NCBI GenBank assembly: GCA_963805705.1
Contig: CAWDVH010000004.1
Coordinates: 1,197,965 to 1,261,964, forward strand
DNA length: 64,000 bases
DNA from: CAWDVH01 sp963805705
Lineage (GTDB): Bacteria > Actinomycetota > Actinomycetes > Streptosporangiales > Streptosporangiaceae
Direction: 5' to 3'
The notes under the pieces: generated by a model
Database searches by the model: none
Told to the model about the DNA's origin: nothing
What the model saw: the letters and a program-made list of their open reading frames with translations, nothing else
Program-made: the position numbers and the translations under genes
Shown: positions 8,681 to 17,460 of the stretch, one piece after another
Layout of the letters: each line of letters starts with the position of its first letter
How positions within the stretch are numbered: the stretch's first letter is position 1

Positions 8681-9157
8681 GTGACTGACCGACATGCGGC
8701 TGGATCGCGGCGGGCCGGCCGGACCGCATCGAGCCAGAAGGCGCCCGGTCCCTCCGGGCCGGGCGACCCCGGCCCGGCGGATTCCTATCCCGGCCGGCGT
8801 TTCGGCCTGCCCGAGGAAGGCAAGCGGTCAGTGGCCGGCATCGGCAGGCGGCTCGGCGCGCTGCTGATCGACTGGCTGCTGTGCACGGCCATCGCCCTGT
8901 CCGTATTCCATGATCAGCGATGGACCATCGTCATCTTCGCCGCTGAGGTCTACCTGCTGACGGCCACGACCGGGTTCACCATCGGCAAGCGGCTGCTGGG
9001 CGTGCGGGTCGCGCGGCTGGACGGCCGGCCAGTCGGGTTCATCTGGGCCCTGGTGCGCGTGGTGCTGCTGCTCGCCGTGATCCCGCCGCTGATCTTCGAC
9101 AAGGACCTGCGCGGACTGCATGACCGGGCCGCCAGGACGGTCGTCATCCGGGTCTGA
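8681..9157 (+). CDS. RDD-family membrane protein
   Basis: 158 residues starting at GTG. A 45-residue Pro/Gly-rich cytosolic N-terminus precedes an RDD domain: GRRLGALLIDWLL (the conserved Arg and Asp), TTGFTIGKRLLGVRV, and GLHDRAARTVVI with the second conserved Asp. Three transmembrane helices. The family is of uncertain function, often linked to transport or Na+/H+ exchange. It is divergent from glnA, and in actinomycetes an RDD gene next to glnA is a common arrangement, so a shared nitrogen-linked regulation through the intervening GlnR box is possible. Confidence 0.85.
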   Translation: MTDRHAAGSRRAGRTASSQKAPGPSGPGDPGPADSYPGRRFGLPEEGKRSVAGIGRRLGALLIDWLLCTAIALSVFHDQRWTIVIFAAEVYLLTATTGFTIGKRLLGVRVARLDGRPVGFIWALVRVVLLLAVIPPLIFDKDLRGLHDRAARTVVIRV

Positions 9158-9199
9158 CGGTCACGGCCGCTGGCGCACAGCGCAGCTGCGCCCGGCCCG

Positions 9200-9919
9200 C
9201 TAGCGCGTCTTCGGCCGCGGTGCCTTCGGCATCCGGCCCGCCCTGGGTATCGGTCCCTTGGGCATCTGCATCGACTGCGGCAGCGCCTTGAGCCGGTAGT
9301 TGAGGTCGACGACGGCCGGTCCCTTGAGGTTGCGGGGGAGCTTCATGATGTGCCGCTGGAGCTTGCGGATCGATAGCTGGCCGGGCTCATCGCCCACCTG
9401 GAGGTCGTAGATCGGCACGTCGTGGGCGACCCTGGCGATCCGCTTCTTCTCCGCCGCGAGCATGCTCGGCAGCCGGTTGGGCGAGCCCTCGCCGACCAGG
9501 ATCACGCCTGGCCTGCCGACGGCACGGTGCACGACGTCCATGTTCCGGTTGGCGGAGATGGCGGGAGTGACCGTCCAGCCTCCGCGCATGGACTGCAGGA
9601 TGGCCGCCGCCGCGCCCGGCTGGCCGGCGATCGTCGCGTACTGCGCAGACTGGGCGAACCTGCCGAACAGGACCATCGCGACCGTCAGGCCGAGCAGGAT
9701 CCCGAGCGGGATGAGGAACGGCAGCGTCCCGGTGAGCAGGCCCACGACCACGGCGACCACGACAATCCCGAGCCCGGCCGCGGCCACGATCGGCAGCGCC
9801 TTCGGGTTGGACTTGCGCAGGATGCCAGCGACCATGCCGATCTGCTTGAACCGGCCTGGGGTTGCGGCGTCAGCCGCGGCTTTCTTCTTGTCGGCCGCGC
9901 TGCCGGACTTGTTCACCAT
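9200..9919 (-). CDS. DUF4191 family membrane protein
   Basis: 239 residues. Lys/Ala-rich N-terminus, then the conserved GRFKQIGMVAGILRKSNPKAL, two adjacent transmembrane helices (about 43-90) and a cytosolic domain with SMRGGWTVTP and VVHRAVGRPGVILVGEG. The C-terminal tail is Pro/Lys/Arg-rich. DUF4191 is an actinobacterial family of unknown function almost always encoded just downstream of lipA, as here. The spacing to lipA (about 100 bp) fits a common transcript. No catalytic motif is visible. Confidence 0.88.
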   Translation of the reverse strand: MVNKSGSAADKKKAAADAATPGRFKQIGMVAGILRKSNPKALPIVAAAGLGIVVVAVVVGLLTGTLPFLIPLGILLGLTVAMVLFGRFAQSAQYATIAGQPGAAAAILQSMRGGWTVTPAISANRNMDVVHRAVGRPGVILVGEGSPNRLPSMLAAEKKRIARVAHDVPIYDLQVGDEPGQLSIRKLQRHIMKLPRNLKGPAVVDLNYRLKALPQSMQMPKGPIPRAGRMPKAPRPKTR

Positions 9920-10021
9920 GCAGGTGAGGATACGAGCACGGGGGCCCCGGCGCGAACGCGCCCCGTCCGGGCGGCCGAGGCCATGCCGTCGGGCCTGCGG
10001 CCCGGGCGTCCCGGCGTCGGC

Positions 10022-10972
10022 TCAGGCGCTCCCGGCCGGCGGCGGCGCAGCCGCCCGGCGCTGCGTCGCCTGCTGGTACAGCCGGCCGGCGCGGTAGGAC
10101 GAGCGGACCAGCGGCCCGGCCATCACCCCCGCGAACCCCAGCCCGAGCGCCTCCTCGCCGAGTTCGTCGAACTCCTCCGGCGGCACCCACCGCTCGATCG
10201 GGTGGTGCCGCACCGAGGGCCGCAGGTACTGGGTGATGGTGAGCAGGTCGCACCCCGCGGCGCGCAGGTCCGACATGGCCGCGCTGACCTCGTGCCGCTC
10301 CTCGCCCATGCCGAGAATCAGGTTGGACTTGGTGATCAGTCCGTCGGCACGGGCCCGGCTGAGCACCTCCAGCGACCGGTCATACCGGAAGCCGGGCCGG
10401 ATCCGCTTGAAGATCCTCGGCACCGTCTCGATGTTGTGCGCGAGCACTTCGGGGCGGGCCGAGAAGACCTCCGCCAGCTGCGCCGGCTCGGCGTTGAAGT
10501 CGGGGATCAGCAGCTCGACCCCGCAGCCCGGCACGGCCTGGTGGATCTGGACGCAGGTCTGCCCGTACAGCCACGCCCCGCCGTCGGCCAGGTCGTCGCG
10601 GGCCACGCCGGTCACCGTCGCGTAGCGCAGGCCCATCGTGGCCACGGACTCCGCCACCCGGCGCGGCTCATCGGTATCGAGCGGGGCCGGCTTGCCGGTG
10701 GCGATCTGGCAGAAGTCGCAGCGCCTGGTGCACTGGTCGCCCCCGATCAGGAAGGTGGCCTCACGGTCCTCCCAGCATTCGAAGATGTTCGGGCAGCCCG
10801 CTTCCTCGCAGACCGTGTGCAGGCCCTCGCTCCGGACGAGCTGCTTGAGCGCGGTGTACTCGGGGCCGGTGCGCAGCCGGGTCTTGATCCACGGCGGCTT
10901 GCGCTCGATGGGAGTCTGGCTGTTGCGCGCCTCAAGGCGCAGCAGGCGGCGTTCTCCGGGGGCGAGTACCAC
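10022..10972 (-). CDS. lipA: Lipoyl synthase
   Basis: 316 residues from GTG at 10972. Radical-SAM enzyme that inserts two sulfurs into octanoyl-protein to make lipoate on E2 and GcvH. Both iron-sulfur motifs are present: CEEAGCPNIFEC (auxiliary cluster, CX4CX5C) and CTRRCDFC (radical-SAM CX3CX2C), and the C-terminal VRSSYRAG includes the serine that ligates the auxiliary cluster. The start lies 4 bp after the stop of the upstream MFS gene, suggesting coupling. The partner lipB is 5 kb away in the same orientation; they are usually adjacent. Confidence 0.96.
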   Translation of the reverse strand: MVLAPGERRLLRLEARNSQTPIERKPPWIKTRLRTGPEYTALKQLVRSEGLHTVCEEAGCPNIFECWEDREATFLIGGDQCTRRCDFCQIATGKPAPLDTDEPRRVAESVATMGLRYATVTGVARDDLADGGAWLYGQTCVQIHQAVPGCGVELLIPDFNAEPAQLAEVFSARPEVLAHNIETVPRIFKRIRPGFRYDRSLEVLSRARADGLITKSNLILGMGEERHEVSAAMSDLRAAGCDLLTITQYLRPSVRHHPIERWVPPEEFDELGEEALGLGFAGVMAGPLVRSSYRAGRLYQQATQRRAAAPPPAGSA

Positions 10973-10976
10973 GTCT

Positions 10977-12272
10977 CTAGGGTACTTCCGGGTCGCCGTG
11001 GCCGGCGCCGCGCACGCCCCGCCGGCCCGCGTCACCACGGCCCGCGTCCTGGCGGCCCGTGTCCCGGCGGCCCGCGAGGAGGCGCAAGCCGTAGATCACG
11101 CAGCCGGCGACGCCGGCCGCGCAGCCGCCCGTGCCCGCGACCAGCAGCACGCCGCGGGCTCCGAGCAGGGCCAGCAGGCCGGCTGCGGCGGCCATCCCGA
11201 TCGACGCCGCGCCGAACAGGACCCCTGAGTACAGCGCAAATACCCGGCCCGCCACCGCCTCGGGGGCCCGGTGATTGAGGAAGCTGCGGGTGGCGACCGT
11301 CTCCAGGCCATTGGCCAGCCCGCCAAAGCCATAGGCGGCGGCCGCCTGCCAGAGCACGGCGGCGGTGCCGGCCAGCACCAGGCCTGCTCCCGTCGCCACC
11401 GTGCCCGCCAGCGCGGCCACGACCAGCCAGCGCACGGGCAGGCGGCCGCCGCCCAGCGTGCCGATCACCATGCCGGCCGTCCACCCGGCGACCAGCAGGG
11501 AATAGCCGCGGGGTCCCGCGCTCAGCACGTGCTCGGCGAAGACCACCTCGGCGACCACGGCCATGTTCGCGAACCCGACCATCACCCCGACGATCAGGAC
11601 CAGCAGCCCGGCGGTGGAGTCGCCGCGCAGGAAGCTGAACCCGGCCCGCATCTGCCCGCTCAGCGATGAGCCGCCCGCGGCGACGCCGGCCGGGCGGGAG
11701 CGCGGCGCCAGCCGGAGGGCGGACAGGCCCAGCGCGCCGAGCACGTAGAGCAGCGCGTCCGCGGCCAGGGCCACGCCGGAGCCGCCAGCGGTGATGAGCA
11801 GGCCCGCCAGCAGCGGCCCGAGCGTGAAGCCGCCCCAGGTAGCCGCCTGCAGGTAGCTGTTCGCCCTGGTCACCCGGTCCGGGGCGGCCAGCCGGGGCAC
11901 CATGGCGCCCAGGCCCGGCTGCAGCAGGGCGGCGCACACGCCGAATCCGACGGCCAGCGCGAGGGTGGCCTGGACTCCTGTGGCCAGGGTCAGGCCCAGC
12001 GCGATGAGCGCCTCCGCCACGGCCGCTGCCACCAGCACGGGCCTGGTCGGGAACCGGTCGAGCACCACCCCGGCCAGCGGGGCCAGCGCGCTGATCGGCA
12101 CGCATACGGCCAGGAATACCGCGGCCACGGCCCAGGAGGCATGCGAGCTCTGATACACCCGGTTAGCCAGGGCGATCATGGCCAGGCCGTCGCCGGCGGA
12201 GATCGCCACCTGCAGCGCGATCGCGAGCGGCAGCATCAGGCCCCGGCGGTCCGGCCGCAGCGGTCCGGCCAC
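10977..12272 (-). CDS. MFS transporter
   Basis: 431 residues, about 12 transmembrane helices, with an MFS-like loop VVLDRFPTRPVL between helices 2 and 3. It resembles the actinobacterial MFS efflux proteins of the MFS_1/MFS_3 type; direction and substrate are not inferable. The C-terminal tail (RRDTGRQDAGRGDAGRR) is a low-complexity hydrophilic repeat. GTG start at 12272; an internal ATG at 12236 is an alternative. It lies directly upstream of lipA, apparently inserted between lipB and lipA. Confidence 0.85.
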   Translation of the reverse strand: MAGPLRPDRRGLMLPLAIALQVAISAGDGLAMIALANRVYQSSHASWAVAAVFLAVCVPISALAPLAGVVLDRFPTRPVLVAAAVAEALIALGLTLATGVQATLALAVGFGVCAALLQPGLGAMVPRLAAPDRVTRANSYLQAATWGGFTLGPLLAGLLITAGGSGVALAADALLYVLGALGLSALRLAPRSRPAGVAAGGSSLSGQMRAGFSFLRGDSTAGLLVLIVGVMVGFANMAVVAEVVFAEHVLSAGPRGYSLLVAGWTAGMVIGTLGGGRLPVRWLVVAALAGTVATGAGLVLAGTAAVLWQAAAAYGFGGLANGLETVATRSFLNHRAPEAVAGRVFALYSGVLFGAASIGMAAAAGLLALLGARGVLLVAGTGGCAAGVAGCVIYGLRLLAGRRDTGRQDAGRGDAGRRGVRGAGHGDPEVP

Positions 12273-12280
12273 CGGTGCCG

Positions 12281-12355
12281 GCTGCTCTGGCGTCGGCTGC
12301 TCTGGCGTCGGCTGCTATGGCGTCGGCTGGCAGGGTCCCGGCTGGCAGGGTCCCG
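12281..12355. repeat. Five tandem 15-bp repeats upstream of MFS gene and hisS
   Basis: Three units of GCTGCTCTGGCGTCG (third with one change) followed by two of GCTGGCAGGGTCCCG. The period of 15 keeps reading frames open on both strands, which explains misleading long N-terminal extensions of the flanking genes. It lies in the divergent spacer between the transporter and hisS and probably varies in copy number. Confidence 0.7.
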
Positions 12356-12550
12356 GTCGGCACGGCGCCGGGGGACACATCAGGCAGGTATGTCTCAGAC
12401 AAGAGGCTCCTCTGGTTACAGACTGTCCCAACCGCGGCCAGGGCGCCGTTAGTCCATGACAATGGCCCCGCCACCAGCGGTTACGGCATCGTCACCCGCA
12501 TACCGCGGGCCGATGTGACGCGAGAGGCCGAATCCGGGAACATGGAGCGC

Positions 12551-13876
12551 ATGCCAACGCAGTTTGACCCCCCATCGGGAACCCGCGATTTCCTGGCCGC
12601 CGAGTTCGAGACGCGCGAGCGCGCGTTCGCGACGATCCGCGCCGTCTTCTCGCGCTACGGGTTCGAGCCCTTGCAGACGCCCGCGTACGAGCGGCTGGAC
12701 GTGCTGCTCGGCAAGTACGGCGACGAAGGCGAGAAGCTCGTCTTCAAGATCCTGCGCCGGGGGGAGCATGAGGCCTCGGGCGAGGCGGACCTGGCCCTGC
12801 GCTACGACCTCACCGTTCCGCTGGCCAGGGTAGCGGCCGCCTACGGAAGCCAGCTGCCCTCGCCCTACAAGCGCTACGCCATGGCGCCGGTATGGCGCGC
12901 GGACCGGCCAGGCAAGGGCCGGTACCGGGAGTTCGTGCAGTGCGATCTGGACACCCTGGGCTCCTCCTCGGAGCTGGCTGATGCCGAGGTTATCCTCGCG
13001 GTGCACGATGTGCTCAGTGAGCTGGGGATCACCGGCTTCCGGATCCAGCTGAACTCCCGCCTGGTCCTGGCCGGGCTGCTGGAGGCCTTCGGGGTGCCGG
13101 CGCCGCTCGGCCCGGGCGTGCTGATCACGCTGGACAAGCTCGACAAGCTGCGCCCGCAGGCCGTGACCGCCGAGCTTGAGGGGCGCGGCCTGGAAGCGGG
13201 GACGGCGTCCGAGCTGGTGCAGGCGCTCGCGGCACCCGACGCCGCCGAGCGGGTCAGGGCGGCGCTCAAGCCGGGCGAAACCGGATCGGCCGGGCTGGAT
13301 CAGGTCGACGCGATCCTGGGCCTGGCCGGGGCGCAGCTGCCCGAGGGCCGGATAGCGTTCTCGCCGCGCCTGGTCCGCGGCCTGAGCTATTACACCGGCC
13401 CGATCTGGGAGGTGACCTCAGACGGCGTGCCCGGATCGCTGGCGGGCGGCGGCCGCTATGACCACCTGATCGAGCAGCTCGGGGGGCCGGATGTGCCGGC
13501 CACCGGCGGCTCCCTGGGCATCGAGCGGATCCTGCTGGCGCTGCCGGACGCCGCGGATGCGCACCGGAGCCGTCTCGATGTCGCGGTCGCGGTCATGGGC
13601 GAGCCGTATATCAGCCAGTCGTTCGCCTTCGCCGCTGCGGCTCGGGCCGCGGGCCTGCGCGCCACCGTCTACCTGGGCTCTTCCGGCAAGCTCGGCAAGC
13701 AGCTCAAATGGGCCAGCGACCAGGGGGCCCGCTGGAGCCTGATCTACGGTCCGGCGGAGGACGAGGCGGGCACGGTCACGGTGCGGGACATGGTCAGCGG
13801 AGAGCAGACGGGGGTCCCGGTCGCCGAGCTCGGCGCCCATCTGGCCCGGGCCGCGGCCCGTGGTTCCGGCGCATGA
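12551..13876 (+). CDS. hisS: Histidine--tRNA ligase
   Basis: About 441 residues. Class II synthetase: DPPSGTRDFLAAEF at the N-terminus, motif 2 around KRYAMAPVWRADRPGKGRYREFVQCD, the histidine-specific loop LVRGLSYYTGPIWEV and motif 3 GGSLGIERILLAL. An anticodon-binding domain follows (residues about 340-435), so it is a true synthetase and not HisZ. The frame is open far upstream but those residues are repeats; I take ATG 12551, with ATG 12542 the alternative. Overlaps the Nudix gene by ATGA. Confidence 0.94.
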   Translation: MPTQFDPPSGTRDFLAAEFETRERAFATIRAVFSRYGFEPLQTPAYERLDVLLGKYGDEGEKLVFKILRRGEHEASGEADLALRYDLTVPLARVAAAYGSQLPSPYKRYAMAPVWRADRPGKGRYREFVQCDLDTLGSSSELADAEVILAVHDVLSELGITGFRIQLNSRLVLAGLLEAFGVPAPLGPGVLITLDKLDKLRPQAVTAELEGRGLEAGTASELVQALAAPDAAERVRAALKPGETGSAGLDQVDAILGLAGAQLPEGRIAFSPRLVRGLSYYTGPIWEVTSDGVPGSLAGGGRYDHLIEQLGGPDVPATGGSLGIERILLALPDAADAHRSRLDVAVAVMGEPYISQSFAFAAAARAAGLRATVYLGSSGKLGKQLKWASDQGARWSLIYGPAEDEAGTVTVRDMVSGEQTGVPVAELGAHLARAAARGSGA

Positions 13877-14361
13877 GCGCTGACGCGGACTTCCTCGATC
13901 CCGACACGTGGTTCGCGCAGCTGCCGGGTGTCGTGGTCTCCGCCGGGGCGCTGATCACCGACCCGGCCGGGCGGGTCCTGCTGGTCAAGCCGAATTACCG
14001 TGACCACTGGACGCTGCCCGGCGGGATCTGCGAGCACGGCGAGCCGCCGCACGCCGGCTGTGCCAGGGAAGTCGCCGAGGAGATCGGGCTGTCACGGCCG
14101 GCCGGCCCCCTGCTGGCCATCGACTGGTCGCAGCCTTACGGCCAGCAGGCGCGGCCGATCATGCACTTCGTCTTCGACGGCGGGACGCTCGAGGACGGCA
14201 GTCAGATCGTGCTGCAGCGCGAGGAACTCGACCATTTCCGGTTCACCGAGCAGGCCGAGCTGGCCAGCTATCTCGCGCCCTACGGCATCCGCCGGGTCAG
14301 CGCCGCGCTGGCCGGCCGCTCCTGCGGTGCGGCGCTCTACCAGCCGACGCTTGTCAGCTAG
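13873..14361 (+). CDS. Nudix hydrolase
   Basis: 162 residues with a perfect Nudix box: GICEHGE, seven residues, then REVAEEIGL, coordinating Mg2+ for hydrolysis of nucleoside-diphosphate-X compounds. A flanking WTLPGG start and the beta-strand RVLLVKPNYRD are typical of ADP-ribose/NADH or 8-oxo-dGTP pyrophosphatase subfamilies. Its ATG overlaps the hisS stop (ATGA). The substrate is not inferable; a role in nucleotide clean-up near a tRNA synthetase is only suggestive. Confidence 0.9.
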   Translation: MSADADFLDPDTWFAQLPGVVVSAGALITDPAGRVLLVKPNYRDHWTLPGGICEHGEPPHAGCAREVAEEIGLSRPAGPLLAIDWSQPYGQQARPIMHFVFDGGTLEDGSQIVLQREELDHFRFTEQAELASYLAPYGIRRVSAALAGRSCGAALYQPTLVS

Positions 14362-14469
14362 CTGCGCAGGACGGCCAGCAGGTCGGCGTTGAACGGGTCG
14401 GCGTGGGTGTCGGTGAGGCCGGGCCGTCGAACACCTCGATCGGCAGGCCCTCGGGGTTGGCCGCGGATT
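14358..14469 (-). pseudogene. C-terminal remnant of a hydrolase-like gene
   Basis: Minus-strand sequence translates to ANPEGLPIEVFDG, then after a one-base shift to GLTDTHADPFNADLLAVLRS and stop. The tail resembles the C-terminus of alpha/beta hydrolases such as the one encoded upstream at 14843-15682 (which ends NRELLAFLSSQG). No start or core domain remains. It may be left from a duplication of that hydrolase. Confidence 0.35.
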
Positions 14470-14835
14470 TCAGCCTGGGCCGTCAACGAACGTTGCCAGC
14501 GGCTGCCCTGGCTCGACGATGTAGGTGGAGAGCATCATGCCCGTCCCCGGGCCGACGTCCAGCGCGTTGTGCGGCGTACGGGGTGGCATGAGGAAGGGGT
14601 CGCCGGCGTGCAGGGTGAGAGTGGGCTGCCCTGCGATCATCATCTCCACCGTCCCGGCCAGGATGTAGCCGACCTCTTCGCCCGGATGTATGTGCCAGCC
14701 CGACTCGACGCCGCAGGGGATCTCGGTGAGCACCTGCACGATCTCCCGTCCGGGAATCGAGGATGGGCTGTGCTGGAGTTCGGTGCGCTTGAGCTTCGCC
14801 GCGAGCGCGTCGGCTGGCTGCTGCTGATTCGTCAT
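14470..14835 (-). CDS. Cupin-domain protein
   Basis: 121 residues, one conserved beta-barrel. Cupin motif 1 is GWHIHPGEEVGYILAG with two His and a Glu as metal ligands, and motif 2 is GDPFLMPPRTPHNA with the last His. Small single-domain cupins bind a metal and often a small ligand. It lies 7 bp downstream of the chloroperoxidase-like hydrolase and is likely cotranscribed, as often seen for cupin plus alpha/beta-hydrolase pairs. Substrate unknown. Confidence 0.87.
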   Translation of the reverse strand: MTNQQQPADALAAKLKRTELQHSPSSIPGREIVQVLTEIPCGVESGWHIHPGEEVGYILAGTVEMMIAGQPTLTLHAGDPFLMPPRTPHNALDVGPGTGMMLSTYIVEPGQPLATFVDGPG

Positions 14836-14842
14836 GGTGTGC

Positions 14843-15682
14843 TCAGCCTTGGCTGCTCAGGAAGGCCAGCAGCTCTCGGTTGACCTCCTGGGCGTGGGTG
14901 ACGCACATGACGTGGGGGCCTCCCTCGATCTCGACGTAACGCGCCGCCGGCAGGGCCGCGTGCATCCGGCGGCCCTGGCCCTCAACGGACAGGATCCGGT
15001 CGGCGGTGCCATGCAGGATCAGCGTCGGGACGTCGATCCGCTTGATGTCCTCCTGGAAGTCATCAAGCCAGGTGAGCACGCACGCCCAGGTCGCCCACGG
15101 TGATGCCCCGGCCCCGGCGTTCCACGCATTGCGCACGGTTTCCTCGCTGACCCGCTGGCCGAGATAATCATCCAGGTTGAGAAAGTCCCCCAGCAGCCCG
15201 GTCAGCCACGCCGGCCGGTCATCGAGGATCGCCTGCCGGACCGTGTCGATCGTCGCCTGGTCGACCCCCTTCGGGTTCTCGTCCGACTTGACGAACGACG
15301 GCGCGAGGCTCTCGATGAAAACGCAGCCCGCCAGCCGGCCGGTCCCGTAGGTGCCGATATAGCGTGCCACCTCACCAGTGCCGAGCGAGAACCCGATCAG
15401 GGTGGCCTCCCGCAGATCGATCTCGGTCAGCAGCTTGTCCAGATCGGCGGCCAGCGTGTCAAAGTCATAGCCCTCGGCCGGCCGGCTGGACTGCCCGAAC
15501 CCGCGGCGGTCGTAGACGATCACGCGATAGCCGGCCTCCAGCAGCGCGTGCACCTGGGGCTCCCAGGAACGGCTGTCCAGCGGCCAGCCGCTCAGCAGCA
15601 CGACCGCCGGGCCGCTCCCGTGGTCCTCGTAGTAGAGGCTGATGTCAGTGGTGTTCTCCTGGCCGACGGTGACGAACGCCAT
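14843..15682 (-). CDS. Alpha/beta hydrolase, cofactor-free chloroperoxidase type
   Basis: 279 residues. Oxyanion-hole LLSGWPLDSRSW, nucleophile elbow GFSLGTGE (Ser), the acidic member in LHGTADRI and the catalytic His in IEGGPHVMCVTH. Arrangement and length match the non-heme 'haloperoxidase' branch, which in practice are esterases or perhydrolases. Pairs with the cupin gene downstream. Confidence 0.9.
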   Translation of the reverse strand: MAFVTVGQENTTDISLYYEDHGSGPAVVLLSGWPLDSRSWEPQVHALLEAGYRVIVYDRRGFGQSSRPAEGYDFDTLAADLDKLLTEIDLREATLIGFSLGTGEVARYIGTYGTGRLAGCVFIESLAPSFVKSDENPKGVDQATIDTVRQAILDDRPAWLTGLLGDFLNLDDYLGQRVSEETVRNAWNAGAGASPWATWACVLTWLDDFQEDIKRIDVPTLILHGTADRILSVEGQGRRMHAALPAARYVEIEGGPHVMCVTHAQEVNRELLAFLSSQG

Positions 15683-15752
15683 GACGGTGTCCTTTCTGGG
15701 TGCGGAGACGGGCGCAGAGGCAACAAGGTCGCACTGGGGTCGGCAGGCACCG

Positions 15753-16454
15753 TTATGCGGCGTCGGCCAGCTCCTGCGTTCCCTCGATGCTCCGCCACTG
15801 GCGGGCGTTCAGCACGGCCGCGAGCTCATGTTCCACGACATCCAGGGCCATCGCGACGGTGACCGGCCTGCCGGTCTCGGCGGTCAGGGACGTGACTGTC
15901 GCATCCCGGATGCCGCACGGCACGATGCGATCGAACCAGGACAGGTCGCAGTCGCAGTTCAGCGCGAATCCGTGCATGGTCACGCCACGAGAGACCCTGA
16001 TGCCCAGGGCCCCGACTTTCCGGTCGGGAGCGCCGCCGGCCTCGCCGCGTACCCATACGCCGCTGCGCCCCTCCACCCTGGTCGTCGTCAGGCCGAGCTC
16101 TGCGCACGAGCGGATCAGGGCTTCCTCGATGGCCCGCACGTAGGCGATGACGTCGATGGGCTCGGCGAGCGCCACGATCGGGTAGCCGACCAGCTGACCC
16201 GGACCATGCCAGGTGATCTTGCCGCCCCGGTCCACGTCGATCACCGGTGCGCCGGGATCGCCCACAGGCCGGTCCAGCGGGCTGGTCCGCTTGCCTGCGG
16301 TATAGACGGGCTGATGCTCCAGCAGGAGGCAGCTGTCGGGGATCTCGCCGCGGACCCGGCGGTCGTGCAGCCGCCGCTGCAGCTCCCAGCCGCGCGGGTA
16401 GGGAATCGCCTCCGCGCCGAACCCGGCGCGGGCAAATATCAGCTCGCTGTCCAC
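15753..16454 (-). CDS. lipB: Octanoyltransferase
   Basis: 233 residues. Transfers octanoate from octanoyl-ACP to lipoyl domains, the first step of lipoate synthesis. Catalytic Lys in RKVGALGIRV and Cys in IVPCGIRD, plus the GKITWHGPGQLVGYP loop, identify it. Substrate octanoyl-ACP comes from the FabF/FabH system encoded at 38-41 kb. GTG start at 16454 with only 10 nt to the proximal copy of a 17-bp tandem repeat, so a leaderless or very short leader is possible. Confidence 0.95.
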   Translation of the reverse strand: MDSELIFARAGFGAEAIPYPRGWELQRRLHDRRVRGEIPDSCLLLEHQPVYTAGKRTSPLDRPVGDPGAPVIDVDRGGKITWHGPGQLVGYPIVALAEPIDVIAYVRAIEEALIRSCAELGLTTTRVEGRSGVWVRGEAGGAPDRKVGALGIRVSRGVTMHGFALNCDCDLSWFDRIVPCGIRDATVTSLTAETGRPVTVAMALDVVEHELAAVLNARQWRSIEGTQELADAA

Positions 16455-16464
16455 AGGTCTCAGC

Positions 16465-16498
16465 TTATTGCGGCCCGAGTGTTATTGCGGCTCGAGTG
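16465..16498. repeat. Tandem 17-bp direct repeat at the lipB 5' end
   Basis: TTATTGCGGCCCGAGTG and TTATTGCGGCTCGAGTG stand head to tail with one mismatch. They occupy the only promoter space in front of lipB, starting 11 bp from its start codon. They could be paired operator sites or a simple duplication. Confidence 0.6.
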
Positions 16499-16625
16499 CC
16501 TCTGGTCGATACCGTGCGTAGCGCGGGTCGCACAAGTCTCGGCGGGCGGCGTCGCTCTAGCCTGGCGCCGACACGGGGAATTCGGCCCAATCGGGGAAGG
16601 CTATGGGTGGCTAGGGAGGTGGGGA

Positions 16626-17420
16626 GTGCTCGACGACGAGGAACTGCGGGGCATGTCGCCACAGGAGCGGCACACGTTGCTGCGCGCTCTCACTGCGCTG
16701 GAAGACCGGGCGCCAGACGGCGGCACGCCCCCCGACGGCAACCCGCTTCCGGACTCCGGCCCGCTTCCGGACTCCGGCCCGCTTCCGGACTCCGGCCCGC
16801 TTCCGGACTCCGGCCCGCTTCCGGACTCCGGCCCGCTTCCGGACTCCGGCCCGCTTCCGGACTCCCGCCCGCCCTATATCGGCGGCCCGGGCAGCGAGCG
16901 CCGCCGGGCCATCGCCCTGGCGGTCATCATCGGGTGCTGCGTCGTGCTGGCCGTCTGGACGGCGGTCCTGGCGCTGACGCTGCCCCGCTATTACCGGGCT
17001 GGCGGCTGGCGGGGCGCATGGGTCGGCTTCGACTTCGCGCTGCTGGTGGCCTTCGCGGTGACCGGCTGGGCCGCCTGGCGGCGCCGGCAGGTACTGATTG
17101 TCTGCCTGATCGTGCTGGCCACGCTGCTATGCTGCGATGCCTGGTTCGACGTCGTGCTGGACGCGCACACCAGGGGCTTCGAGCTCAGCCTGCTGTCGGC
17201 CGTGCTGATCGAACTGCCACTGGCGGCATTCGCGATCCTGACCGCCCGGCGGTTGCTGCGGATGACCATGGGGATGATCGGCGCGCCAGGGACCCCCGCC
17301 GGGCACCTGCCGCGGCTGCGCCAGGTACCGCTGCTCGGCCTGGGGCCGGCCGATCGCCTGCGCGACCTCCTGCCCGAATCCGCCGACGGCCGCGCCGCCC
17401 GGAACCCTTCGGCCGACTGA
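16626..17420 (+). CDS. Four-helix membrane protein with PLPDSG tandem repeats
   Basis: 264 residues from GTG at 16626, preceded by a strong GGGAGG site. Three parts: an acidic N-terminus (DDEELRGMSPQERHTLLRALTALED, shown cut as two stretches DDEELRGM and SPQERHTLLRAL), a linker with seven PLPDSG/PLPDSR hexapeptides (residues about 40-81) and four predicted transmembrane helices ending in a Pro-rich tail. No recognised domain. The N-terminal helix is a plausible protein-interaction segment carried on a flexible stalk. The product is a membrane protein of unknown function. Confidence 0.75.
   Translation: MLDDEELRGMSPQERHTLLRALTALEDRAPDGGTPPDGNPLPDSGPLPDSGPLPDSGPLPDSGPLPDSGPLPDSGPLPDSRPPYIGGPGSERRRAIALAVIIGCCVVLAVWTAVLALTLPRYYRAGGWRGAWVGFDFALLVAFAVTGWAAWRRRQVLIVCLIVLATLLCCDAWFDVVLDAHTRGFELSLLSAVLIELPLAAFAILTARRLLRMTMGMIGAPGTPAGHLPRLRQVPLLGLGPADRLRDLLPESADGRAARNPSAD
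16743..16868 (+). repeat. Seven 18-bp tandem repeats inside a membrane-protein gene
   Basis: Unit CCGCTTCCGGACTCCGGC, seven copies, identical except for the last, which changes GGC to CGC. In frame they encode PLPDSG. The near-perfect identity implies recent slippage expansion, so copy number is likely to differ between strains. Confidence 0.92.
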
Positions 17421-17460
17421 GCTGGCTGGTCGGTACGCTGCCCCAGCGCTCGAACCCAGT

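Noticed and set aside
9422..11278. 618-codon plus-strand open frame
   Set aside because: Antisense of DUF4191 and lipA, both well supported.
12163..12474. 103-codon minus-strand frame across the 15-bp repeats
   Set aside because: The period of 15 keeps all frames open; it overlaps the MFS gene out of frame and has no homologous part.
16743..16868. Possible CRISPR array
   Set aside because: The repeats are contiguous with no spacers and encode PLPDSG in frame.
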